From an uncultured Spirochaetia bacterium (lineage in GTDB: Bacteria > Spirochaetota > Spirochaetia > SZUA-6 > Bin103), in contig CATQHW010000003.1 of the NCBI GenBank assembly GCA_958296075.1, positions 1-64,000 on the forward strand: a stretch of 64,000 bases of DNA, read 5' to 3'. The notes beneath the pieces are model-generated. The model saw only the letters and a program-made list of their open reading frames with translations, had not been told where the DNA came from and searched no databases. The translations under genes and the position numbers were made by a program. Shown piece after piece: positions 52,234 to 61,247 of this stretch. Numbering within the stretch: position 1 is the first letter of the stretch; every line of letters begins with the position of its first letter.

Positions 52234-52835
52234 ACGACCTGACGCCGCGCCGGCGGCAGACCTTTCAGTTCATCTTGAGCTATCTGGAACGGCACGGCTT
52301 CCCGCCGTCGGTACGCGAGGTGGCGGCCCATCTCGGCATCACCACCAAAGGAGCGCACGACCACCTGCAGGCGCTGGAGCGCCAGGGCTACATCGGCCGC
52401 GGCAGCCGCCGGTCGCGGGCGATCACGATCACGCGGCGCGATGCGGAGGAGCCGGAGATCGTCGAGATACCGGTGCTCGGCACCGTGGTCGCCGGACAGC
52501 CGCTGCTCGCCGAGGAGAACCTCGACGGCACCTACCCGCTGGCGCGGTCCGGCATCGGCTCCGGGGAGTACTTCGCGCTGCGCGTGCGCGGCGACAGCAT
52601 GCTCGACGCCGGAATCAACGACGGCGACCTGGCCGTGATCCGCCGGCAGCCGACCGCCACCGACGGCGACATCGTGGTGGCGATGATCGACGACGCCGTG
52701 ACCCTGAAGTGGTTCTACAAGGAGAGCCGGCGCGTACGCCTGCAGGCGGCGAACCCAGCCTACCCGCCGATCTACGCCACCACCGATCTCCGCATCCTGG
52801 GCAAGCTGGCGCGCCTGGTGCGCGACTACCGCTGA
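52230..52835 (+). CDS. lexA: LexA repressor
   Basis: The 201-residue SOS repressor has an N-terminal winged helix (TPRRRQTFQFILSYLERHGF, PSVREVAAHLGITTKGAHDH) and a C-terminal S24 protease. The autocleavage site is VAG with Ala 88-Gly 89, the catalytic Ser is 123 (RGDSMLD) and Lys is 160 (TLKWFY). It binds SOS operators and self-cleaves when stimulated by RecA. Its coupling to ptsH is unusual; holA follows 49 nt later. Confidence 0.96.
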   Translation: MNDLTPRRRQTFQFILSYLERHGFPPSVREVAAHLGITTKGAHDHLQALERQGYIGRGSRRSRAITITRRDAEEPEIVEIPVLGTVVAGQPLLAEENLDGTYPLARSGIGSGEYFALRVRGDSMLDAGINDGDLAVIRRQPTATDGDIVVAMIDDAVTLKWFYKESRRVRLQAANPAYPPIYATTDLRILGKLARLVRDYR

Positions 52836-52884
52836 CCCGGCGCTCCGGTCGCGCAGGACGCCCGCCGCCGGCCGAACGCGGCTG

Positions 52885-53901
52885 ATGCCGATGGCCGAAG
52901 AGGCGGCGCCCACCTATCTGTTCTGCGGGCCCGATACCGGCGAGAAGCGCCGGTCGGTCGAGCGGCTGCGCGCGCTGCTCCAGCGCAGCGCCGGCGGCGC
53001 CCCGCTGGCGATCGAGCGCCACTATCCGTTCGACACCGTCATCGTGGACGTGATCGCGTCGCTGCGCACCCCCAGCCTGTTCGCGCCGCGGCGGCTGGTG
53101 GTGCTCGGCCAGGCGGAGTCGCTGAAGGCGGCCGACGCCGCGGCGCTGGCCGACTACTGCCGCGACCCCGCCGCCGGGACCACGCTGGTGATCGAGACCG
53201 AGGAGCTGCGCGTCGCCAAGCGCCTGCAGGACGCGGTCCCGGCCTCCCGCCGCCGGGTGTTCTGGGAGCGCTTTCCCGATCAGCGGCGGCGCGCCATCAA
53301 CGCCTTCTTCCGCGAACGGAGGATCGCCATCGACGACGAGGCGGTCGAGACCCTGAACGAGATCGTCGGCTCCTCATCGGCAGCGCTGGAGAGCGAGTGC
53401 GCGGCGCTGGCCGCCATGCATCGAGCCCTTGGCGAACCGGCCGCCCTGAGCGTGGAGCACGTCGACCGCTGGATCCATCACAGCCGCGCCGAGACGGTGT
53501 TCACCCTGTTCGACCACCTGGGGAGCCGCGACTTGGCCGCCGGCATTCGCGCCCTGCAGGCGATCATGTTGACCCGGCAGACGACCCCGTCGCAGCTCCT
53601 CGGCGCGCTGGCGTCCCAGTTCCGCAAGGCGGCCGATCTGCAGAAGCTGCTGCCGCGCATGGACCGGCAGCAGGCGTGGCGGCAGCTCAAGGTGTCCGGC
53701 AAGCGGGCGCAGGCCAGCATCGCGCGCGCGGCCGAGCGCTACCGCGCCGCGGAGCTGCAGGCGATCCTGCTGGCGCTGGCCGAGTTCGACGTGCGCATCC
53801 GCTCCGCCGCGCAGCACATGCAGCTCAGCCTGCTCCGGCTGGCGCTCTACTACGTCGTCGCTCGAGGTGGGCAAGGAGCGTGGCGGCTGTTTCCGAACTG
53901 A
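52885..53901 (+). CDS. holA: DNA polymerase III subunit delta
   Basis: The 338-residue clamp-loader subunit opens the sliding clamp. The start YLFCGPDTGEKRRSVERL resembles the degenerate P-loop of HolA, followed by LRTPSLFAPRRLVVLGQAES. The C-terminal collar domain is seen in ALASQFRKAADLQKLLPRMD and RALQAIMLTRQTTPSQLLGA. ATG 52885 or 52891 are both possible. Its 3' end overlaps the convergent uvrC gene by 77 bp. Confidence 0.88.
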   Translation: MPMAEEAAPTYLFCGPDTGEKRRSVERLRALLQRSAGGAPLAIERHYPFDTVIVDVIASLRTPSLFAPRRLVVLGQAESLKAADAAALADYCRDPAAGTTLVIETEELRVAKRLQDAVPASRRRVFWERFPDQRRRAINAFFRERRIAIDDEAVETLNEIVGSSSAALESECAALAAMHRALGEPAALSVEHVDRWIHHSRAETVFTLFDHLGSRDLAAGIRALQAIMLTRQTTPSQLLGALASQFRKAADLQKLLPRMDRQQAWRQLKVSGKRAQASIARAAERYRAAELQAILLALAEFDVRIRSAAQHMQLSLLRLALYYVVARGGQGAWRLFPN

Positions 53902-55672
53902 CGCCGGCGCAGCGGCCGATCTCCTGCGGCGTAGCCCGCGCCACCCCGGCCACCGAAGCGAACCGTTGCAGCAGGCGCCGGCTGCGCACCGGTCCGATGC
54001 CCGCCACCTCTTCCAGCACGGAGCGCGCCACCCGTTTGGTGCGCAGCAGCTTGTGGTAGCTGGTCGCGAAGCGGTGCGACTCGTCCCGCACCGCCTGCAT
54101 GAGCCGCAGCGCCGCGCTCCCTTCGGGCAGCACCACCGGCGCGCTGCGACCCGGCAGGTAGATCTCCTCGTTGCGCTTGGCCAGGCCGGCCAGCGGCAGA
54201 TCGGTCAGCCCGAGACCGTCGAGGATTCCCTTGGCGGCGCTCACCTGACCGGCGCCGCCGTCCACCAGCACCAGGTCCGGGCGGGGCCGGCGATCGTTGA
54301 GCACGCGGGCGTAACGCCGCGCGACCACCTCACGCATCGCCTCGAAGTCATCGACCCGTCCGCCCAGCGAGCGGATACGGAAGTGCCGGTACTCGCCTTT
54401 CACCGGCCGGCCCGCGTCGAATACCACCAGCGACGCCACCGTGTCGCGCCCGCCCAGATGGGAGATGTCGAAGCCCTCGATCCGCTGCGGCGCCAGCGGC
54501 AGGCGCAGCTCCCGGCGCAGTTCCTCGACGCCGCGCTCGGAATCGATGCCCGGATTGGCCCGCTCGGCGTCCTGGCGGGCGTTGGACTCCGCCAAGCGCA
54601 GGATCTGCGCGTGCCGGCCGCGCTTGGGGACGCGCAGACGCGGCGCCGCCTGCCGCCGCAGCGAGTCGGCGGGCAGCAGCTTGCCCAACGCCGCCGCGAG
54701 CGCGGCCGGCTCCTCCACGGCGCGCGTATAGATCGACAAACCGGCCAGCGCCGCGGCGCGGCCGCCGTAGTAGCCGAGCAGGAATCGGGAGCGCGCCGCT
54801 TCCGCGCCGGAGCGCCCCGGGTCCAGCACGTGAAACCGCTCCCGGCCGACCAGGTTGCCGCCGCGGAACTGCAGCACCAGGAACCGATGCCAGTCGTCAC
54901 CGGCAACGTGGCCCACGTAGTCGCGGTCGTCGGCGTCCACGCCGGCGACGTGCTGCTGTTCGGTGACGTCGCGGATCGCCTGTAGCTGGTCGCGGATCGC
55001 CGCGGCGCGTTCGAATCGCTGCTCGTCCGCCGCCCGTCTCATCTGCCGTGTCAGGTCGCGGCTCAGGTCGCCGGTCCGCCCCGAGACCAGCTTGCGAACC
55101 GCTTGCACCCGCTCGGCGTACCGTTCGGCGCCGATGGCGCCGATGCAGGGCGCGGCGCAGCGGTTGATGTAGTGGTTGAGGCAGGGAGCGGGGCGGCGCT
55201 TGAAGACCTCGCCGCGCTTGCGCAGCGGGAACAGGCGATCGATCAGGTCGAGGTAGACGTCGATCTGGTTGGCCTTGGCGAACGGCCCGAAGTACTCGGA
55301 GCCGTCGAACACGATCGTGCGCGTCCGGTAGACCCGCGGGAACTCTTCGGCGGTGAGCCGGATCACCGGATAGGACTTGCCGTCCTTCAGGTTGATGTTG
55401 TAGCGCGGCGCGAAGCGCTTGATGAGGGAGTTCTCCAGCAGGAACGCCTCCGACTCGCTGGCGGTCAGCACCGTCTCGATCGAGGCGGTGCGGGCGGCCA
55501 GCAGCAGCGCTCGGGGATCGCGCGGCCCCCGGTTGAAGTAGCTGGCTACGCGCGAGCGCAGCTTCTTGGCCTTGCCTACGTAGAGCACCGAGCCGGACGA
55601 GTCCTTGAAGAGGTAGACGCCCGGCGCCTGCGGCAGCCGCACGGCGACGGCGCGAAGATCGTCATCGGGCAT
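53825..55672 (-). CDS. uvrC: Excinuclease ABC subunit C
   Basis: The 615-residue nucleotide-excision-repair nuclease has the N-terminal GIY-YIG domain (APGVYLFKDSSGSVLYVGKA), a Cys-rich segment (PAPCLNHYINRCAAPCIGAI), a UVR helix-loop, an RNase H-like domain (IEGFDISHLGGRDTVASLVV, PDLVLVDGGAGQVSAAKGIL) and a helix-hairpin-helix end (LEEVAGIGPVRSRRLLQRFA). It makes the dual incisions around lesions. It ends inside holA on the opposite strand. Confidence 0.96.
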   Translation of the reverse strand: MPDDDLRAVAVRLPQAPGVYLFKDSSGSVLYVGKAKKLRSRVASYFNRGPRDPRALLLAARTASIETVLTASESEAFLLENSLIKRFAPRYNINLKDGKSYPVIRLTAEEFPRVYRTRTIVFDGSEYFGPFAKANQIDVYLDLIDRLFPLRKRGEVFKRRPAPCLNHYINRCAAPCIGAIGAERYAERVQAVRKLVSGRTGDLSRDLTRQMRRAADEQRFERAAAIRDQLQAIRDVTEQQHVAGVDADDRDYVGHVAGDDWHRFLVLQFRGGNLVGRERFHVLDPGRSGAEAARSRFLLGYYGGRAAALAGLSIYTRAVEEPAALAAALGKLLPADSLRRQAAPRLRVPKRGRHAQILRLAESNARQDAERANPGIDSERGVEELRRELRLPLAPQRIEGFDISHLGGRDTVASLVVFDAGRPVKGEYRHFRIRSLGGRVDDFEAMREVVARRYARVLNDRRPRPDLVLVDGGAGQVSAAKGILDGLGLTDLPLAGLAKRNEEIYLPGRSAPVVLPEGSAALRLMQAVRDESHRFATSYHKLLRTKRVARSVLEEVAGIGPVRSRRLLQRFASVAGVARATPQEIGRCAGVSSETAATLLAHLERRRSRAPAGAG

Positions 55673-55799
55673 GGTGCATGGGCTCCGTACGTTTCCCGGA
55701 TCGGGCGTTTCCCCGGATCGTGCTTTTCTCAGAGTACCGTCGTGCCGATGGACAGGGTAAGGCCCGCGCGCAGCAGGCTCAGGCCGCCCGCGCGGCGGT

Positions 55800-55829
55800 T
55801 TGTCGAGGGAGTTGCATCCTTGCTACGTT
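55800..55829 (+). promoter_or_regulatory. Possible tRNA promoter
   Basis: TTGTCG at 55800-55805 and TACGTT at 55824-55829 are spaced by 18 nt and lie 15 nt before the tRNA. Matches are four of six and three of six. Low certainty. Confidence 0.3.
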
Positions 55830-55844
55830 GTGTCACCGCCCGAC

Positions 55845-55917
55845 GGGGGATTAGCTCAGATGGTAGAGCGATAGGTTCGCAATCTATAGGTCAGGGGTTC
55901 GAGTCCCCTATCCTCCA
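55845..55917 (+). tRNA. tRNA-Ala (anticodon CGC)
   Basis: A full cloverleaf can be drawn: acceptor GGGGGAT/ATCCTCC, D-arm GCTC/GAGC, anticodon stem ATAGG/TCTAT with loop TTCGCAA (anticodon CGC, reads GCG), T-arm AGGGG/CCCCT with TTCGAGT. The acceptor contains the G3-U70 wobble pair that identifies alanine tRNAs. The discriminator is A at 55917, and CCA is not encoded. dcd starts 43 nt downstream. Confidence 0.95.
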
Positions 55918-55960
55918 CTCCTGCGCAGCCGCTCCGGCGCCCGACGCGGACGGCTGAGCG

Positions 55961-56491
55961 ATGATCGTATCCGATGCGACCATGCGGGCGCTGCTGGAGG
56001 CCGGCACCGTGCGGATCGAGCCGCTGGAGGAGTACCAGCTCCAGCCGGCCTCCGTGGACCTGCGGCTCGGCGACCACTTCCTGAAGGTCGACGAGAACAC
56101 GGCCGACAGCATCTCGCTGACCGAACCGGTCCGTTACATCGATCTGCGCGCGCAACAGATCGTCATCCCTCCGCAGTCGTTCCTGCTGGCGGTCACCCGC
56201 GAGCGCATCCGTCTGCCGAACGATCTGACCGCCTTCGTCGAAGGGCGCAGCTCGATCGGCCGCATCGGCCTGTTCATCCAGAACGCCGGTTGGGTCGACC
56301 CCGGCTTCGACGGCACGATCACGCTGGAGCTGTTCAACGCCAACCGGCTGCCGATCCGCCTCACCGCCGGCCGGCGCATCTGTCAGATCGTGTTCGCCCG
56401 CATGGACCGGCGGGCGGCGCGGCCGTACGGCGGCAAGTACCAGAACCAGCGCGACGCGGTCGGCAGCCGCGTCTACCAGGACACCGCCTGA
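55961..56491 (+). CDS. dcd: dCTP deaminase
   Basis: The 176-residue trimeric enzyme makes dUTP from dCTP for thymidylate synthesis. The start MIVSDATMRALLEAGTVRIE, then QLQPASVDLRLGDHFL, EGRSSIGRIGLFIQNAGWVD (catalytic Glu region) and GFDGTITLELFN are all conserved. The short length and end (PYGGKYQNQRDAVGSRVYQD) are normal. Whether it is bifunctional with dUTPase activity cannot be told. Confidence 0.94.
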   Translation: MIVSDATMRALLEAGTVRIEPLEEYQLQPASVDLRLGDHFLKVDENTADSISLTEPVRYIDLRAQQIVIPPQSFLLAVTRERIRLPNDLTAFVEGRSSIGRIGLFIQNAGWVDPGFDGTITLELFNANRLPIRLTAGRRICQIVFARMDRRAARPYGGKYQNQRDAVGSRVYQDTA

Positions 56492-56521
56492 GCCCGGGCC
56501 TGCCGCGCACCCGCGGCGGCC

Positions 56522-57811
56522 CTACCGGTCGTCGATCGCTACGTAGTCACGCTGGGTCGGCCCGGTGTATATCTGCCGCGGCCGCGCCAGCCGCGCGTCC
56601 GGGTCGCGGATCATCTCATGCCAGTGCGCGATCCAGCCCGGCAGCCTGCCGATCGTGAACAGCGTCGGGAACATGTCGACCGGAATCCCCAGCGCCTGCA
56701 GAATGATCCCGGAGTAGAAGTCGACGTTCGGATAGAGCTTGCGGGAGATGAAGTACTCGTCGCGTAGCGCGATCTCCTCGAGCTCGACGGCCAGGTCGAG
56801 GAGCGGGGTAGAGGCGTGCACCCGGTCGAGGACCTCGAAACAGAGCTTCTTGAGGATCTTCGCGCGCGGATCGAAGTTCTTGTAGACGCGGTGCCCGAAG
56901 CCCATCAGCCGCACGCCGGCGGCGGCCTTGTTCTTGACCTTGTCGAGGTAGTCGGAGCCGCGGTCCCCGGTCGCCAGGATCTGCCGCAGCATCTCCACCA
57001 CCGCCTGGTTGGCGCCGCCGTGCAGCGGACCCCACAGCGCGTGCACGCCGGCGGCGATGGAAGCGAACAGGTTGGCCATGGAGCTGCCTACCATGCGCAC
57101 GGTGCTGGCCGAGCAGTTCTGTTCGTGGTCCGCGTGCAGCAGGAAGATCGTATCCATGGTGCGGGCGATCTGCGCGTCGACGACGTAGTCCTCGCACGGG
57201 GTGGCGAACATCATGTGCAGGAAGTTGGCGGCGTACCCCAGGTCGTTGCGCGGATACATGAACGGCTGGCCGATCGAGTGCTTGTACGAGTAGGCGACGA
57301 TGGTCGGCAGTTTGGCGATCAGCCGGTGGATGGATATCTCCACCTGCCGTTCGTCGTGCATGTCCAGCGAGTCGGAGTAGAACGTGGAGAGCGCCCCGAC
57401 GACCGCGCCGCAGATCGCCATCGGGTGCGCGCGCTTCGGGAACCCCTCGTAGAAGCTGCGCACGTCTTCATGCACCATCGTGTGATAGGTGATGTGGCTC
57501 ATGAACGAGCCGAGCGCTTCGCGGGCCGGCAGCTCGCCGTCGAGGAGCAACATGGCCGTCTCCAGGAAGTGGCTGCGCTCGGCAAGCTGTTCGATCGGGA
57601 TGCCGCGGTAGCGCAGCACGCCCTGCTCGCCGTCGATGAACGTGATAGCGCTGCGGCAGGAGCCGGTGTTGGCGTAACCCGGATCGACGGTGATCGCGCC
57701 GCTGTCGCGGCGCAGCGCCGCGATGTCGATGCCGACCTCCCCCGCGGAACCGCGTACCACCGGGAGATCGAGTTCCTTGCCGTCCAGCGCAATGCGGGCC
57801 GTGTCGGCCAT
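56522..57811 (-). CDS. gltA: Citrate synthase
   Basis: The 429-residue type II citrate synthase condenses acetyl-CoA and oxaloacetate. The catalytic regions are HADHEQNCSASTVRMVGSS, WGPLHGGANQAVVEML and MGFGHRVYKNFDPRAKILKK. ATG 57811 starts MADTARIALDGKELDLPVV; in-frame extensions to 57970 are unlikely. Its stop lies 30 nt from the convergent dcd stop. A 180-nt gap to phoR upstream leaves room for its own promoter, but I see no clear boxes. Confidence 0.96.
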   Translation of the reverse strand: MADTARIALDGKELDLPVVRGSAGEVGIDIAALRRDSGAITVDPGYANTGSCRSAITFIDGEQGVLRYRGIPIEQLAERSHFLETAMLLLDGELPAREALGSFMSHITYHTMVHEDVRSFYEGFPKRAHPMAICGAVVGALSTFYSDSLDMHDERQVEISIHRLIAKLPTIVAYSYKHSIGQPFMYPRNDLGYAANFLHMMFATPCEDYVVDAQIARTMDTIFLLHADHEQNCSASTVRMVGSSMANLFASIAAGVHALWGPLHGGANQAVVEMLRQILATGDRGSDYLDKVKNKAAAGVRLMGFGHRVYKNFDPRAKILKKLCFEVLDRVHASTPLLDLAVELEEIALRDEYFISRKLYPNVDFYSGIILQALGIPVDMFPTLFTIGRLPGWIAHWHEMIRDPDARLARPRQIYTGPTQRDYVAIDDR

Positions 57812-57991
57812 GTCCTGTAAGCCTCCGAACCTGACGTAGCGCCATCTTAGCAGCGCTCGCGGCCGGATGAAAGGCGCGGCCCGATGCGCCGGGTCCCCTC
57901 GCAGCCTCCGAATAGACGAAGTTGCCGTGTAGCGCGGATCGTACCCAACTCCCGGCACGCCGCGCGGCATGCAACGGCCGGGGCGCCTGCC

Positions 57992-59275
57992 CTACGCCGG
58001 AAGGCGCACCGTAAACGTGCTCCCGGCGCCGACCTCGCTGGCGGCGCTGACGCGGCCGCCGTGCGCCTGCACGATGTGCTTGACGATCGCCAGCCCCAGG
58101 CCCGACCCGGGAATGCGCGAGTCCCGCTCGACGCGATAGAAGCGCTCGAACAGCCGTTCCAGGTGTTCGGGGGCGATGCCGGGTCCTTCGTCGACCACGT
58201 CGATGCGCACGCCGCCCTCGGACTGGGCGCTGACGTGCACCGCCCCCTTTTCGCCGCCGTACAGCAGCGCGTTGTCGAGCAGGTTGACCAGCGCCCGTTC
58301 CAGCAACGCGGCGTTGGCGCGCACCCGCACGCCGTCGACGCCGGTGGTGTCGATGCGCACTCGGCGATCGTGGAAACGCGACCGGCAGGCGTCGATCGCA
58401 CGCGCGACGATGGGGGCGAGCGGTTGCGGGTCGGCGGCGATGCCGTCGTGCTCGCCCTGCTCGATGTGGGACAGGATCAGCAGGTCCTCCACCAGCGCGT
58501 GCAGCCGCTCCGCATGCGCGCCGGCGATGCGCAGGAACCGTTTGCCGTTGGAACCGCGGTACAGGCGGCGGTCGAGCATGGTCTCCACGAAACCCTTGAT
58601 AGCGGTGATCGGCGTGCGCAGCTCGTGCGAGACGTTGGCCACGAAGTCGTGCCGCAGCCGCTCCAGCCGGCGCAGCCGCGTCGCATCGGTCGCACAGAGC
58701 AGGACCAGCCCGCCGTCGCCGTCAGCCTGCACGCGGCTCACGCGGAGGTGGACCACCGCCTCCGGCGCCAGCTCGGCCAGATCTCCCCCACCGTGATCCG
58801 AGACGCCCGCCAGGACCGGCGCCAGGATGGCCCGCAGCGACGGCGCTGACAGCGCTTCCGCATACGGGCGCCCGACGTGTTCGGCGCGCACACCCAGCAG
58901 GCTGCCGGCCGCCGCGTTGGCGACGCAGATGACGCCGCGCGCGTCCACGGCCACCACCGCGTCGGGAAGCTGAGCCAGCAGGCGCTCCACCCGGCGGGCG
59001 TTGCGCGTCTCCGCGGCGGTCGCGCCGGCATCCTGCCGTGCGCGCGCGACCGCCATCCGCAGGCGGCGGAGAGACCACGCCAGCACGCCGGCCGTCGCGC
59101 CGAGCAGCGCCAGCGACAAGCGCGCGACGCCCGGCCCCAGCGCCTCCGCCGGCAGCAGCGCCGCAGCGGCAATGCCCAGCGCGGCGACCGTGCCGGCCGC
59201 GGCACGCACGGCCGGCGTGCCGCGGCCGCCGGGGGCATCGGCCGCGCGCGGTCCGCTCATTCGCGCGTCACGCAC
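57992..59275 (-). CDS. phoR: PhoR-like sensor histidine kinase
   Basis: The 427-residue membrane kinase has one or two N-terminal hydrophobic helices (TVAALGIAAAALLPAEALG, LSLALLGATAGVLAWSLRR) and a PAS domain (LPDAVVAVDARGVICVANAA). The phospho-acceptor His lies in FVANVSHELRTPITAIKGF, and the ATPase has N-box LVNLLDNAL, DEGPGIAP and GSGLGLAIVKHIV. It resembles phosphate-sensing PhoR. ATG 59275 or 59260 could start it. The response regulator gene ends 7 nt upstream. Confidence 0.88.
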   Translation of the reverse strand: MRDARMSGPRAADAPGGRGTPAVRAAAGTVAALGIAAAALLPAEALGPGVARLSLALLGATAGVLAWSLRRLRMAVARARQDAGATAAETRNARRVERLLAQLPDAVVAVDARGVICVANAAAGSLLGVRAEHVGRPYAEALSAPSLRAILAPVLAGVSDHGGGDLAELAPEAVVHLRVSRVQADGDGGLVLLCATDATRLRRLERLRHDFVANVSHELRTPITAIKGFVETMLDRRLYRGSNGKRFLRIAGAHAERLHALVEDLLILSHIEQGEHDGIAADPQPLAPIVARAIDACRSRFHDRRVRIDTTGVDGVRVRANAALLERALVNLLDNALLYGGEKGAVHVSAQSEGGVRIDVVDEGPGIAPEHLERLFERFYRVERDSRIPGSGLGLAIVKHIVQAHGGRVSAASEVGAGSTFTVRLPA

Positions 59276-59282
59276 GCATCAC

Positions 59283-60017
59283 TCATTCCCGCATCCGGAA
59301 TCCTACGCCGCGCACCGTCTCCAGACGCCACGCCTCATCGCCGAGCTTCTTGCGCAAGGAGACGATGATGACGTCGACCGACCGGTCGGTAACCGGATAG
59401 CCGGCGCCGTGCACGCCGGTGACGATGCGGGAACGCGACGACACCCAGCCGGCGCGCTCGGTCAGAAACTGCAACATCCGAAACTCGGTGGCGGTCAGCC
59501 GCAGCGGCCGGCCGGCGACGGTCGCCTCGTGGCGCTGTGGGTCGATGCGGACGGGGCCGGCGGCGACCGCGGCTGCCGGCTCGCCGCCGGCGGCGTCGTC
59601 CGCGGCGCCAAGCGGTTCGCGGCGCCGCAGCAGCGCGCGCGCGCGCGCCACCAGTACGCGCGGGCTGAACGGCTTGGCGACGTAGTCGTCCGCGCCGATC
59701 TCCAGGCCGGCGATCATGTCCTCCTCTTCGCCGCGGGCCGATACGATCAGGATCGGAATGGCGCGGGTCTGCGCGTCGTCCTTGAGCCGCCGGCAGACGG
59801 TCAGTCCGTCGATACCCGGCAGCGCCAGATCGAGCACGATCAGCTCGGTCGGCTCGCGGACCACCGAGTGCAGCGCCTCCTCGCCGGAGGTCACCCGCCG
59901 GGGCGCGAAGCCCGCGCCGCCCAGATTGAAGTCGATCAGCTTGGCGATGTCGCGGTCATCCTCGATGATGAGCGCGTGCGGCCGCGGGCCGCCCCGATTC
60001 AGGCCGGTCCGCTTCAT
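59283..60017 (-). CDS. phoB: PhoB-like response regulator
   Basis: The 244-residue OmpR/PhoB-family regulator has the receiver domain HALIIEDDRDIAKLIDFNLG, phospho-Asp in ELIVLDLALPGIDG, the Lys switch in VAKPFSPRVLVARARALLR, and a winged helix with TATEFRMLQFLTERAGWVSS and VIIVSLRKKLG. A Gly/Ala linker of about 20 residues separates them. ATG 60017 overlaps the glycosyltransferase stop by four bases. It would control phosphate-starvation genes with PhoR; no pst genes are in the window. Confidence 0.88.
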   Translation of the reverse strand: MKRTGLNRGGPRPHALIIEDDRDIAKLIDFNLGGAGFAPRRVTSGEEALHSVVREPTELIVLDLALPGIDGLTVCRRLKDDAQTRAIPILIVSARGEEEDMIAGLEIGADDYVAKPFSPRVLVARARALLRRREPLGAADDAAGGEPAAAVAAGPVRIDPQRHEATVAGRPLRLTATEFRMLQFLTERAGWVSSRSRIVTGVHGAGYPVTDRSVDVIIVSLRKKLGDEAWRLETVRGVGFRMRE

Positions 60018-61246
60018 GCGGGCTCGTACATGCGGATGAACGCGCGCGGCAGCGTCCAGCACAAGAGCCGCACCAAGCGAGCGGCGGCCAGGGTCACGAG
60101 ACGGTGCGAACGGCTCGGCCGAGCCGCCGCCGCCCGCTGCAGGATGGCGGCCAGGCGGTCGTGCTCGGCGCCTCCGAAGCGTTCGGCGACGTCCCGCGCG
60201 CCGCGCTCGGCGACACGCGCCGCGTCCTCCGGGTGCGCCAGCGCGTCGTGCACCCGGCGCACGTACTCCGCCCGGCCGGCGGCCAGATAACCGCCGACCA
60301 CGCCGCCGGCGATCTGCGCCGACACGCCGGCGTCGTCGGCCAGCGCCACGATCGGCAGCCTGCAGAGCTTGGCCTCCGTGATCACCAGCGCGAAGGTGTC
60401 GCCGAGGCCGGCGTACAGCATCAGGTCCGCCTCCACCATCTCACGCAACATGCGCCCGTGGCTGACCGCGCCGAGCAGCCGCACGCGTTCGGCTGCTCGG
60501 GCCGAACGGCGCACCCATTCGGTAAGCGGCCCCGGTCCAGCCAGCCGCCACTCGGCGCGCGGATAGCGGTCGGCCAGCTCGTCGTTCCAGATCGAAACGA
60601 GCATCTCAACGTTCTTTTCCGTAGACAGCCGTCCCGGGGTGAGCAGGCGGAGGGCCGCGCCGGCGCCCGGACGCGGGCGCGGGCGCGTGCGCGGCGGCGG
60701 CGTGGAGCGCAGCGGGAATCGGTTCTCGATCACCCGTCCGGGCTGCACGCGCAGGACCTCCACCAGATATCGCCGCATCTTCTCACAGACGATGCTGAGG
60801 AGCACGCGGTGCATGCGCCGCTGCGTCATGCCGAGCAGCCCGGTGAGCATCCAGCGAATCGCCGCCTGCGCCGCCGGCCCCGAGCCCGGCGGATAGGCAT
60901 AGACCATGTAGTCCGGCGCGTAGGTGGTGAAGCGATTGACCATCGGCACGCCGAAGCGCGCCGACAGGTACAGCAGGAAGAACAGCCCTTGCGGTGCCAC
61001 GCAGTGCCCGTACGCCACGTCGAACCGGTGCCCGCGCAGCCGCCGCGCCAGCCGGCGCGGATCGGCGTCGAACACGCGGTAGAAATCGCGATAGGCGGCC
61101 AGCTTGTAGGTGCGCGTATGCTCGGTATTGGTGGAGACCACCACCACCGTGTCGCCCCGCTCCCGGAAGAACGCCAACTCGGCTTCGATACTGCGGCTGA
61201 CGCCGTCGATCAGACCGTACGAGTCGCTGACGAGCAGTATGCGCAC
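60014..61246 (-). CDS. GT4-family glycosyltransferase
   Basis: The 410-residue GT-B enzyme has an N-terminal acceptor domain (ILLVSDSYGLIDGVSRSIEA, FDVAYGHCVAPQGLFFLLYL) and a donor-binding domain (LTPGRLSTEKNVEMLVSIWN, AEWRLAGPGPLTEW, GDTFALVITEAKLCRLPIVA with the EX7E-like nucleotide-sugar motif). It resembles PimB/SQD2-type transferases that glycosylate lipids. A C-terminal amphipathic segment (RLVRLLCWTLPRAFIRMY) may attach it to the membrane. The sugar and acceptor are unknown. It precedes phoB in an overlapping pair, so phosphate-linked lipid remodelling is conceivable. Confidence 0.85.
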   Translation of the reverse strand: MRILLVSDSYGLIDGVSRSIEAELAFFRERGDTVVVVSTNTEHTRTYKLAAYRDFYRVFDADPRRLARRLRGHRFDVAYGHCVAPQGLFFLLYLSARFGVPMVNRFTTYAPDYMVYAYPPGSGPAAQAAIRWMLTGLLGMTQRRMHRVLLSIVCEKMRRYLVEVLRVQPGRVIENRFPLRSTPPPRTRPRPRPGAGAALRLLTPGRLSTEKNVEMLVSIWNDELADRYPRAEWRLAGPGPLTEWVRRSARAAERVRLLGAVSHGRMLREMVEADLMLYAGLGDTFALVITEAKLCRLPIVALADDAGVSAQIAGGVVGGYLAAGRAEYVRRVHDALAHPEDAARVAERGARDVAERFGGAEHDRLAAILQRAAAARPSRSHRLVTLAAARLVRLLCWTLPRAFIRMYEPA

Positions 61247-61247
61247 G

